Assembly (NCBI RefSeq): GCF_964340395.1
Contig: NC_135558.1
Coordinates: 15,516,000-15,579,999 of the forward strand
Reading direction: 5' to 3'
Length of the DNA stretch: 64,000 nt
Source: Glandiceps talaboti
Taxonomy: Eukaryota; Hemichordata; Enteropneusta; Spengelidae
Part shown: positions 36,704-64,000 of the stretch, piece after piece
How positions within the stretch are numbered: the first letter of the stretch is position 1
Layout of the letters: every line of letters begins with the position of its first letter
Notes under the pieces: model-generated
What the model was told of the DNA's origin: nothing
Seen by the model: the letters and a program-made list of their open reading frames with translations, nothing else
Database searches by the model: none
Position numbers and translations under genes: made by a program

Positions 36704-37036
36704 TGTCAAAGCTGCACTAGCTGCAACTGGGATGTTTAAAAACTGATTTATTAAGAGATATTGACTTCCTCATAACATGGTACACCCTGAGCTGTATTGA
36801 ATCACCTAATGGGGGTAAACACATTTATGTATCTGTAAATGCAATGTGTATTAAGTCAAGTCAAATCTGTTTCTGGTTCTGCACCCAAACATAAGTGACC
36901 CATGTTATCACACTTTCAACATGTTACTCTACCACTTATTTACATGGCTTAATTTGTGGTATTTTATAACAATTTTCAGTGAACATATTGGTTTTCTGAC
37001 TAAAAAAACAAGTCCAGTTACAGCTAGTGCTGCTTT
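36704..37036. mobile_element. MITE-like element, family B (copy 2)
   Basis: Same terminal inverted repeats as 7837-8175 (AAAGCTGCACTAGCTGCAAC left, complement of TAAAGCAGCACTAGCTGTAA right) and the same length of about 330 bases. Confidence 0.75.
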
Positions 37037-37319
37037 AAGAGTGCAAGCTGTGTCAGCAATGAATATGTCAAATAAAATTAATTTCTAGCTTACATTCTTA
37101 AGATTTCTTTTTTACCAGAATTATTAATTATGCAAATAACTCATTAAAATCAGAAGTTACATTTGAAAGCTTTATCGTATTCGTTGACGTTGCTATTATC
37201 AATGTATTATCAAAAATAGTTAATTTTGCAAATGATCTGTTAATTTGAATTATTATGTTTACATGAACCTATGATCAGTTTTTGGCATTATCATAAGGAA
37301 GTTGAATAGATGTAGTAAT

Positions 37320-38015
37320 GTTCACAGACACAGACACAAACTCGCATATAGACACAGGCAAACACAGACACAGACACACATATAAATAGACACACACACC
37401 CACACACTCACAGACAGACACACAAACCCACACACTCACAGGCAGACACACCCTCACACCCACAGATAGACACAGATAGACATACTCACATACTCTCTCA
37501 CACAAGTAAACAGACACAGACACTCAAACACACTCAGTCACAGGCAGACACACCCTCACACCCACAGATAGACACAGATAGACATACTCACATACTCTCA
37601 CACAAGTAAACAGACACAGACACTCAAACACACTCACTCACTCACTCACTCACTCACAGATAGACATGGGCATACACACTCAATCACTCACAAATAGACA
37701 AACACATAGACACACACACACACACACACACACACATTCATAGATAGACACACAAAAAAACCCACAGACACACAGACAGAAAATCCCACACACTCACAGA
37801 TAGACACAGACACGCCCACACACTCAACTATAGACAGAAACAGAGACACAGGGAAACCCACACACTCACAGATAGACACAGACACATATAAATACTGACA
37901 CACCCACACAATCACACAGATATACACAGACAGCCAGACAGACACACCCACACACTCACAGATAGATTAACATAGACACAGACCCACACAGACAGACACC
38001 CGTACACTCACAGAT
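37320..38015. repeat. Low-complexity CACA/GACA satellite-like tract
   Basis: About 700 bases of ACACACTCACAGATAGACAC-type units, with an internal near-perfect duplication (37440-37520 versus 37540-37610). Long Cys/Val-rich minus ORFs are artefacts. Confidence 0.92.
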
Positions 38016-38039
38016 ATATAAACGAAAGCATGTGAGGGT

Positions 38040-39374
38040 AAAATCTTGGTTTTATTTCCTTTTGGAAGACAATCATTATTTCATCTGATGTTATGAATAC
38101 GTATTGTTTAATGACTGTAAGATACACAATGTCGCTAATGACTCGCCATTGCCACCTATAGGATTTTAGAATCGTATTTTACACTCCAATTAATACACCA
38201 ATATCATCACTCAGCATACAAGTAAAGTAATGTGGATATGACCGTAAAGTTATTATAACTTGCACCATAGCTCCGTGTAGGTACTTAAAAATTAAGGATG
38301 GGAACTCTATTTGATGCCAAGAAAGTTATTCTGATATCCATTTCCAAGTTAGTAACATTCCTGTTGAAAATCAGCAAAATACCTGTCAAAAGACAATTTG
38401 CATTCTTTCTTTGGGAAACATTTCATTTCAAACCCACTTTCTTTGTTTTTTTTCTGCAAACGTTTTTAATAATAGAATGTTTTAACAAATAATACTGTAT
38501 ATCACCATTTCAAGCGCCTCTTCATTTTCAATGTAAAAAAAATTAACCCAATTTTAACTGAGCCTTCTATGGACGCCATATATCAGTTGCACCTTGATTT
38601 GCAACGTTCTCAAACAGCAATACCTATTTGTCTTAAGAATGAAAGCATCAAGTCAAGTTGTATGACTAAAATCTACTCAGCTTCACTATACCCATTATGT
38701 CAGATCTTAGCTTTCTTGACAGAATTTTACCTCTGACACTGACCTTATCTTCAAGGTCAAACAACTACAATTGATCTGTACACAGTTATATTTCTGACAT
38801 ATAATATGAACCAAATGCAACCCGGGCCACCCTGCACAACACCAATGCCACAAAAAGTAAATATAGGTATTCTGTTATTGAGATTGAAGTCACAAATAAT
38901 GCTGTCAAATTATGTCATTACTATTGACACTAACGTTTAACTATATTCCACAATTAGTATCGTTCTTTTGTTCCGAACCAACGTTGTTAAAGCTGTTACA
39001 GTTGTTCATGCCTAAATTCTTAATCCAAACTCATACTTTCGAAAATTCAGTCTTGGCTAAAATGGCAGGAAATGATATTTTAAATACATTTACAATAAAA
39101 ACAGTAATGGAGAACAATTATTTCCCTAGAAAGTCGCATACCTCACTTCCACACATATAATTGAATTGATGTCAACTCTGCACCAATACATGAAAGTGAA
39201 TGAAACCAAAATGTTTATCTTATTTAACATCCGACTTCTCATTATAACGTGAATTCATCAGATATCCTTCCCTGAAATGCGACCAATAGTTAATAACTTA
39301 CTGGCTCCATTGCTGTTATATATGTCCTGTAAAATTAGTACTATCTTCCCATACGAAATGAGAAGTCCTGAATT
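38040..39374. other. Intergenic between the converging dioxygenase and Ig-DED genes; no gene seen
   Basis: AT-rich, with no repeat or coding signal I can defend. The 3' UTR of the minus-strand Ig-DED gene must start here, just below 39375. Confidence 0.5.
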
Positions 39375-55902
<16,528 letters not shown>

Positions 55903-56464
55903 CTTTCCGTTGACAACAATGGCAAGATCATCGACCATCGAAATGTCCCTGTTTCGGAAAAGGAAAAAATAATGTAAGCACTTTTCTTTAAAGTGTATGC
56001 AGTTATCTAGACATCTGTGATGGTGTATCACATGCTCTTAGCTTTAATTAATTAATTCCTAACAACATTCTGTATTGTGGTCTGTGCTTACATATTTCCC
56101 TCCCGTGAGGGTAGCTTATATAATGACTTAGTCTGTGTGTGTGTGTGTGTGTCTGTCTTATTGTCTGTCTTTCTGACTGTGGACACTAGTATCTCAAAAA
56201 CTACAATATCGATTCTAAAGAAAGTTGCTACACCCCTTCTACATGCTTATCATAAAAAACTTATGTATTGGTAAAAACCCAATGAAAATTAACCAGTCGT
56301 TTGCATATTTGATGGTTTTTAATTCATTAGGTCATATCTTTCAAATGTCCTATAACGATGTAGCTTACATAACTCCAAAATAACCGTGCATTTTACATTA
56401 AGCTAATTTCCAAACATTTTGTACACGTATCTACCATAACAAAGCACATGTGTCTTATAAAGTC

Positions 56465-56730
56465 AGTTGGCACTGTTTTAGTTCTTTCCTTCCATAAGAA
56501 GGAGATACATTAGGGGTTGAAGTCTGTGTGTGTCTGTGAGTGTCTGTATCACCATTTTCGAAAAAACGGCTGCATCAATTTCAACAAAATTTGGTAGACA
56601 TGTTCTGTAGAGCAATGGCAAGAACTGATTAGGTTTTGGTAAACATCCCACTAATGTTAATGAGCAATTTACATAATCAATGGTTTTCGGTAATGTACAT
56701 CGCCCATCACACATGTCGCATACATGTGTG
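56465..56730 (-). repeat. Dispersed repeat family C (copy 3, inverted)
   Basis: Reverse complement of the 55190-55437 copy: TTCCATAAGAAGGAG, a GTGTCTGTGAGTG stretch, TTCGAAAAAACGGCTGCATC, GACATGTTCTGTAGAGCAAT, ACTGATTAGGTTTTGG. A related fragment lies at about 56130-56340. Confidence 0.7.
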
Positions 56731-56784
56731 CCAAGGAAATTAAAGGCTGCCCTAAGTGGTCATTAGCTGGTTAGTCATGCAAAT

Positions 56785-57056
56785 GTCAGTCAAGGTTATC
56801 AGCGCATCACACGGCATTCATGCCAACTTTGTCAGTGATATTCAAAGAATGGGGTAAAAGTAATCCTACTGCTTTGGATGTTTTGATGATGACTTTTATA
56901 TTAACTGAAATGTTAGATGGAGACTATTACATTGTTAGAATGATAAAAATAACAGGTCATTTTTGCGAGGAACTGCACCATTTGTTTAACCGTAAATTGT
57001 GTACATTTCCTAACTGTAGCTATGCAGACAAATTACATGAGATAGTATCAGGATGA
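56785..57056 (+). CDS. Possible death-domain-like exon or gene fragment
   Basis: An open frame runs from an AG at 56791 or the ATG at 56820 to TGA at 57056. The segment FKEWGKSNPTALDVLMMTF ... TEMLDGDYYIVRMI resembles the last three helices of a death domain (Trp, then an aliphatic helix, then a charged-aliphatic helix). The rest (Cys-rich, CTFPNCSYADKLHEIVSG) is not recognised. There is no signal for an upstream exon. It lies about 0.9 kb from the 5' end of the Ig-DED gene on the opposite strand, which makes a death-fold origin tempting but unproven. Confidence 0.25.
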
Positions 57057-57059
57057 CTG

Positions 57060-58399
57060 AATAAGTTCTATCTATACTCGACCTGAAATATTTTGCTGTC
57101 ATTTTATATGGTTTGTTTTATCCTTGTCAAGCATTGTGAAAAAAATGAAATCGACCTACTTACCCAATGTGATGGGTTAGGTTACCCGTTGACAAGCATT
57201 TTTTATTTTTTCTGACCTTACATGTGATATTCAATTGCGTATGCTAAAATATATATTATGTAAATTATATGCAAATTTATGTAAATTACCACTTTTCTAA
57301 ATGTTAAATGCGTGATTGCACCAAGTCAAAGTTCTGCCACCCTTGGCAATTTGGTCAGGCTACGGCCCTGATACATACATACATACATACATACATACAT
57401 ACATACATACATACATACATTCAAAAAGTTGCACACACACATACACAATTTAGTTTAATTACAAATTGGTTGGATGTCAAATTCTTACAACTTTGATATA
57501 ATTGTTTCAACTTTTATTGAAATAAACAAAGAGTAACAATCCAAGATACTTTGTTTCAAGCCATTATCCAGAGGAGGCTGGAAGGGGTGCAGAGCATGAT
57601 GGGTAAAAATAACTGCGAAAGCTCATTACGCAGTGAGCCTCCATTGTGTACAATGTACACTTGAACGTACGTTTACAATGGTGGCTGGCTCAGTGGTCAC
57701 CAGGCGTACGCGTAGTTTGGGGCATCAACTCGCCGTAACTTTCACAATAATTCATCATATTGGATACTATAAAAGCGAACATTTCGACTGATATTTCTCC
57801 CTCCGTGCTGGTAGAATCGATTTTGGTATTATTGATAGGAATACTGTGATTTTTCGTGAAGAATACTTGACCCCGCCGAGGTCGTAAATTTCGGTCGGGT
57901 TTTTCGCCCGTTTGTAGTTTCGCCCAAAATTTACAAAATTTTGCAAAAGAGATGGATTCTTGTGTACTTTTAAATGGCTATAGTTAGAAATAGACAAGGT
58001 CTACTCAAGATTTGCGGTAGAAAGTGGGTGATCCGCCCCGGAATCGAAGGTGACCTCCATTGACAAGTGACAATGCAAACAGGCGAGTTTCTCACAACTT
58101 GCTCAACTACTACTGTAATTTAAATCACCGTGCACACCCAATTTCATCATTGACCCTACACGAAAGGGTATATGATTTCGCACTTGTTTGAGATATTTCC
58201 AAGTAACATGTAACTTGCAAATTCGATATTACCCTGCAACTGTGTGTAATAGTGACACCAGAATGAAGGCAACTCGGGTAAGCAGGTCGTATTTTTGAGT
58301 GCAGTGTCCCAAGTACAGCTCCTCAACTTTATTTAGTCTAGCTGACTAAAACGTTAGATGTCTACCTTCCAAAATACAAACATTTGCTCAAAAAAAAAA

Positions 58400-58440
<41 letters not shown>

Positions 58441-61400
58441 ATACAACTACAACAAGACTTCGGCCTTTGTATTATAAAGTTATATATTGCCATACATTGT
58501 GCGAGTCTCTCAGTTTCGCATATTTTAGTCCGACATGGTTTTGCTCGTCTGGCAACATACATGTAGCAAAATGTGCCCAGGCTACGCAAATTGTGGTAAC
58601 GTATGATGAGTATTTTTGATCATATAAGCATTGCGAAATATTATATAACTAGCAAGGTAGATGTAATATATGTAATTTTGAGCTGAAATGGCGAGATTTG
58701 ATATTTTGAGTGACTGGCATGAAAGCCATGTGAAGAGGAAAATATTCACTGCGTGGATCCGTAATACGATCCGTAATACATGACGTTGTTGTACATCAAT
58801 TTTTTTAACAATTAGTTTGTAAGATGTAATCTAAATTATTTCTTTAGCTATCATCAGGGGGTAGGAAAGGGGTTTACGTTAAATTACATTCAGGTCTTTT
58901 TCTCACAAGCAAGACACATTTATAGAAGGCAACACAGACATGGTTTAATACGAGACAAAATGTAACATGAGGAACAGAAGAAAGTCCAGATTTGGCACAG
59001 CAAATCGACTAGCGATAGCGACGAATCTGAAAATAAACAGAAAAATGTCTTGATAAGAGTGAAAAGGACAAAATTTTAAGGATACAAGAGGAAATGCTGA
59101 CAATTGGATTAGTGTTACGTGTAACGATCAATGCACGACACGAGAGTGTCAATAAACACTTCCGGCCAGCAAGTGTAGGACAGCCGTCAATGGCCAAGCC
59201 ACTTTGCGTGCGTGTTATATGTGTTACGGATGACAGAATACAACTTTTTGATATTCGCTAAGTTTTGATGTTTTGCGAGGTCACCGTGAACTCTCAGCTG
59301 TCATGAATTAACACTTAGAACAAATGTTTGCATTTCGCGAATAGTATTCTTCTGTAAGATGACAACATTAAGTTATTATATGATCGTTGATGTCACATAA
59401 TGACTAATTACAGACAGTTGGAAGAACAATGACGTGATCACATATATTGCTTGGCTAGTTTTCATATTTGTCAATATCATTTGCATTGAATTAAGGCGAC
59501 GGCAATACTTCCGTTTTAGTCATTTATGGTGCTGATTACTTTATCACCCAATCATTTGAGTATTGTATATTTTATGTTTATAAGAATTTGATGGAATAAT
59601 AAAATGATGGATTCAGTCTTTGGAAGAGACGGTCCGAGGTCAGGAGCTTCGATCTGCTCCGTGGCCACTTCCAAATGATCCAGGTTAACCATGAACATTG
59701 TGTGTAGTCTGAGCTAATTCCCTAAAAGTCCAAGTCGATCCCGTGTACAGAGTGGAGAGAGTACAGAGTGGAGAGTGGAGAGAGAGTAACATTGAAGGGG
59801 GTTACCTAAACAGAGAGGCACGGTTTTCCCCTTCTATTTGTTATATATGCACGCACAATGGGTCGCCATCTTGAAAACATCGAAATTCAACAAAAAGTAG
59901 TGACAATTTACGCACATTATAAAGTGGGGTATTGGGAAGATCCCTGCAGAACCATGAAATTCATGACGGTAATTAATAGAAAAGTGACAAAAGCATACAT
60001 AGAAACATAATTTTGTGGTAAAACGACCGAGGTGAAAACCCCGGAAATGTAGATATCGATAACATTGACTTGTCGAGTACCAAAGTTTGTGTTCGTTTTA
60101 GATACACTAAACATACTGAAAACACGATTTCCATGTTGCATGACACTTATAATGGTCATTTTAAAAAATAGTGATCGTCTGAACGAAAGACTAATGACGC
60201 AAATGGGAATAAAACGGATAAAAGAATGAGGTACTCACCGAGGTCATCAGCGTATGCTCTATCGCGAAACGGTCACATGGGTGTCACGTGAGACCCTTCC
60301 AGCCTCCTCTGCCATTATCTCAATATCTAACACTATTCCTACATTCATTATTACCCTTACAAACCAACACTTACATCCTTACTGATACAAAAGACATTCA
60401 AACACATTACAGTCATCAACTTTACCAACAAACACTAATAACAAGTAATATCAGAGTTAATACACTTGTGCAACACTCACTCATATACTCAACCCTTCAA
60501 ACAAACACTAACATACTCCAGAAGGAGAAATCCCACTGATGGGAATTAGTTGAGTCTATTGTGAGCAATAGAATCATCTGGTCAGATTCGATCAACTGGC
60601 AAAAAAACGGCTAAGGCAGAAAATCCAAGGCAAAAACCAAAGGCAAACAAGATATATTGTCAAAAGTCTAAACAAAGAACAACACTATAGCACAAAGAAT
60701 ATCAAACAACCACAACAGACAACAAAAAATGAAATAATGACAACACACAAACATATTTACATCACGATCTTTATAGCAATGGGCAATAAAGCATTTCCCG
60801 TCTCGCGCCAGATCTTGCAAGATATGCAAATAACCTAGCATGTTGTTGGCCATGTTGTTCACATGAAAGTCAATGCATTAGTCTGAAAAAAATACTACCG
60901 TTTGTGACCATCTACACTCGTAAGTCATCATGGAAGACATTGAAAAAATTGAAAGTACACGAACTAAAGAGCATGTTACGAAAATATGGCTTGTCAACAA
61001 GTTAAAAGAAAAATACGTCAGTGTCACACTGTCATTATATTTCCGAACTGACTGTCATTTCTGGGAATACATTGTCAGTGCCAAACTTATGCAGCATACT
61101 AGATGGCTATAATATTTCAATCTTAAGAAATTGTAATTAATGACAAGCAAAATCGAGTAGTTTTGATTATTAGTATACATGTACATGGTGGAAACATTTC
61201 CCGTCGCCAATATTCAATATAAGTATATTAGAATATAATGCACATGAAGTGTGGCGTAGTACTACACATCCACCGGCCGTAAGCCCTTATGAACGTACCA
61301 TTGACATTTACACTGTTGACAAATATGGACGAAAGCTAAAAGTCTTACACATTTTAGAGTGCTAATGTTCCGTTTTGGTCCTAGAGTTCAGAATTGAAAA

Positions 61401-62430
61401 GTTCTAAATTATCGCCACAGGTCGGGAAATCATAGTCAGTTCCTGACAATCGTTATCTTCATACAATATACCTACCAGTCTACCAGGAACTAGACTAGTA
61501 CTGTATGAAGATAACTTAGAGTAAAATCGGAATACGGTCGTCAGGAACTAGAATAGGGAATCACCGGCGATGCGTGAAACACGTGTATGTGTCAGCCATG
61601 TTTATACTTTAATTCGATGAACATGTTGTAGAACTCATAGTCCAAATTCGTAAAATAAAACGACATAGTATCTCTAAATTTTAATTTTAAATACACATGT
61701 ATAGCTCAGTTATAAATTTATATGATAAAATCAAAGACAGCGAAAAAAAATTCTCTACCGTTTTCAAAGTTTTTAGCGGACCCTGACGAATTTAGCTGAC
61801 GAATTACAGACTAAAAATTACATCATTGCCAACTATTAACGGCACGTTACAGTAAAGTGATCCCGTATACTTTGTTGTATTGGTTTTTAGACGACGCTAC
61901 GTGACGTATAAAAAATCTATGGAAAAGTTATGACATTGTATCAAATTTTAGACGTTGTTTAAAAATAGGAATATAATATACTCGACCTGACATGCAAGTT
62001 TTCAACCATAGGGCCTGCGATCCTCGAGTGGTTCCAACTGTAATATTTATGAATTTCACATACGCACATCATTGTTACAACCATACTTTAAAAGTTTGCT
62101 TCCCTTGATCTATCATACCATGGAAGTATACTTCCATGATCATACATACTGCACTGTACATACGATGACGTCGAGAACAATGGTGTTGCTAAGCGGTTGA
62201 CACTTCAGCTTGACCACCCGAATGTGGTTGCTATGCACGAGAGACGGATAATGGTCTATTAACAGTCAATGAGGAAAAATAAGTAATTGCACATGTTCTG
62301 TTGTATTCCATCAAATCTCTGTAAGAACGAGAATATCAAAACTTTGCCCTTACGGACGGCATTCAGAAATAATTTACATAAATAATCTTTCAGAAAATAA
62401 TTTATTAAAAAACTTGAACCTGAAAAGTAT
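57060..62430. other. Intergenic, no supported gene
   Basis: Contains (CATA)n at about 57371-57420, (AAAT)n at about 58379-58443, a small GTACAGAGTGGAGAG tandem near 59745-59790 and a nested inverted repeat at 61437-61552. A 60-codon plus ORF at 60930 (charged N-terminus, KIWLVNKLKEKY) and a minus ORF at 60159-59917 have no recognisable domain or splice context, so I do not call them. Confidence 0.45.
61437..61552. repeat. Nested inverted repeat
   Basis: CAGTTCCTGAC and GTTATCTTCATACA on the left pair with TGTATGAAGATAAC and GTCAGGAACTAG on the right, around an AT-rich centre that itself holds CTAGT/ACTAG pairs. Confidence 0.65.
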
Positions 62431-62439
62431 CTGACGTGT

Positions 62440-63191
62440 ATTTCAGTTTTTGCCTTTAAACAGGCTCTGGCTCGATTTCGATGCCCAAGTCACAAACTAC
62501 CCAAATGCACTAAAAACCAGCGGCTACATCGCATACACCAGCACCCCACCACAGAAAAACAAGAAAAATAGAAATAGAAACACCATCTGGTTCAACCCAC
62601 CATATAGCAAAAAGCGTAGCCACCAATGTAGGCAAACGATTCCTCAACCTAATCGCAAAACACTTCCCAGCAGACTCCAAGTTACACAAAATATTCAACA
62701 GAAACAATGTCAAAGTCAGTTATAGCTGCATGCCAAACATGGCTACCATAATCAAAGCGCACAACGCCACCATCTCCAACAGCAAAACTAAACCCATTCA
62801 AAAACCATGTAATTGCAGACAGAAGGACACCTGCCCTTTGAACGGCGAATGCCAAACGGAAAACATTATATACCAAGCCACCGTCCATGGAAAAAAAACT
62901 TTAAAGTATATCGGCCTAACAGAGAACAACTTCAAACAGAGATACGCCAACCACAAACAGTCATTCAAACATGAAAAACAGGAAAGCAGCACACAACTAT
63001 GAAAACATATTTGGAAACTGAAAAGAAACAACGAGCCCTTTTCCGTATCCTGGTCCATTAGCATGACAGCCCGAGCATACACCAATAAAACAAAACGATG
63101 CAACCTGTGTTTAACCGAAAAACTAACCATTATTAAAGCAGACAAAAACTCCACACTAAACAAAAGAACTGAGTTGATATCCAAATGCTGA
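62440..63191 (+). pseudogene. Penelope-like element, C-terminal part with GIY-YIG endonuclease (degenerate)
   Basis: The conceptual protein starts in the linker after the reverse transcriptase (NTIWFNPPYSK; KHFPADSKLHKIFNRNNVK; VSYSCMPNM). It continues through a Cys-rich knuckle (CNCRQKDTCPLNGEC) into the GIY-YIG domain (ENIIYQATV ... LKYIGLTENNFKQRYANHKQ) and a C-terminal CNLCLTEKLTII. This is the standard order of PLE C-termini. A one-base frameshift near 62611 and in-frame TGA codons at 63000-63002 and 63189-63191 show it is inactive. The RT is missing, so the copy is 5' truncated near 62440. Confidence 0.88.
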
Positions 63192-63443
63192 CACGAGAAT
63201 AAGTTGTATTTGTCCAACTTCAATAGAGCATCTATCACCTAAACTAAACCCGTTAACTAACAGAACATCAAAGGCCGACATGTAACAACCCGCCAACACC
63301 TACTTGTCCGCACCCAATACCTCACACAATAACAACCAATACCTTCACACACACAGCACCAACCCACCAACACATAGACAATAGTGATGATATTTCTATC
63401 GTCTGCACTCTATATATACAGCACACCCAGAGAGTAGAAACCA

Positions 63444-63486
63444 GTTGTCTGATGATCGCACTATGTGTGAAACTCCGAGTTACAAC
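63444..63486 (+). ncRNA. Hammerhead ribozyme in the PLE terminal repeat
   Basis: Order and spacing fit a minimal type I hammerhead. Stem I 5' strand GTTGT (63444-63448), core CTGATGA (63449-63455), stem II CGCA/TGTG closing a 3-base loop, core GAAA (63469-63472). Stem III is ACT/AGT with loop CCG, followed by the cleavage base U and stem I 3' strand ACAAC (63482-63486), fully complementary to GTTGT. Weak point: the first stem II pair is U-U instead of G-C. It sits about 250 bases after the PLE reading frame, where PLE ribozymes are known to occur. Confidence 0.65.
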
Positions 63487-63872
<386 letters not shown>

Positions 63873-63949
<77 letters not shown>

Positions 63950-64000
63950 GTGTGTGTGTGTGTGTGTTTGTATGTGTGTGTGTGTGTGTGAGTGTGTGTG
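63873..64000. repeat. (TA)n then (GT)n microsatellite at the window end
   Basis: TA repeats to about 63944, then GT repeats to the end of the window. Confidence 0.97.

Noticed and set aside
37275-37951. Cys/Val-rich minus-strand ORFs
   Set aside because: Products of the CACA/GACA low-complexity tract.
59917-60159. 80-aa minus-strand ORF
   Set aside because: No homology, no splice partners, and ordinary length for chance in AT-rich DNA.
60930-61112. Charged 60-aa ORF as a first exon
   Set aside because: Only a weak possible donor and no partner exon or domain in the window.

Overview
The window is nuclear DNA from an invertebrate animal. It is AT-rich and carries GT-AG-spliced genes with introns of about 0.1 to 5.5 kb. 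It also holds abundant tetranucleotide microsatellites, non-LTR retrotransposon tails, MITE-like elements and Penelope-like element (PLE) remnants. An animal glycoside hydrolase family 9 cellulase, a Gal3ST-type sulfotransferase, an isopenicillin-N-synthase-like dioxygenase and a new death-fold receptor together suggest a marine invertebrate deuterostome (lancelet or acorn-worm grade) or a lophotrochozoan. The species cannot be fixed from sequence alone.

Layout. 1-2452 (+): the 3' part of a galactose-3-O-sulfotransferase-like gene, with a glycosylated stem exon and the catalytic exon. 3.4-4.8 kb: two truncated LINE 3' ends with (TTGA)n tails. 7.4-22.1 kb (+): a complete ten-exon GH9 endoglucanase gene (505 aa) with a recognisable CCAAT/TATA/Inr promoter, signal peptide, acidic furin-type propeptide, full catalytic motifs and a poly(A) signal. 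25.2-35.5 kb (+): a complete seven-exon 2-oxoglutarate/Fe(II) oxygenase gene (315 aa). It is preceded by two DR5-spaced nuclear-receptor half-site pairs and flanked by two copies of one dispersed repeat. 39.4-55.9 kb (-): an eight-exon gene, every junction in phase, encoding 392 aa: signal peptide, one V-type Ig domain, Ser/Thr stalk, Gly-Leu repeat transmembrane helix, acidic linker and C-terminal death effector domain (DED). 56.8-57.1 kb (+): a weak death-domain-like ORF. 62.4-64.0 kb (+): a decayed Penelope-like element with a GIY-YIG nuclease domain, followed by terminal repeats that contain hammerhead ribozymes and are arranged as palindromes bounded by (TA)n.

The main result is the Ig-TM-DED gene. 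It looks like a single-pass receptor that could couple an extracellular Ig domain directly to the DED (FADD/caspase-8 type) adaptor machinery. Other notable items are its hexamer-encoded transmembrane segment, the hammerhead ribozymes in the PLE repeats, a near-identical inverted duplication at an exon edge of the receptor gene next to a PLE fragment, and the tandem DR5 motifs upstream of the dioxygenase. The four main genes show no shared pathway and there is no operon logic. Intergenic and intronic DNA is largely explained by at least six families of short dispersed repeats.
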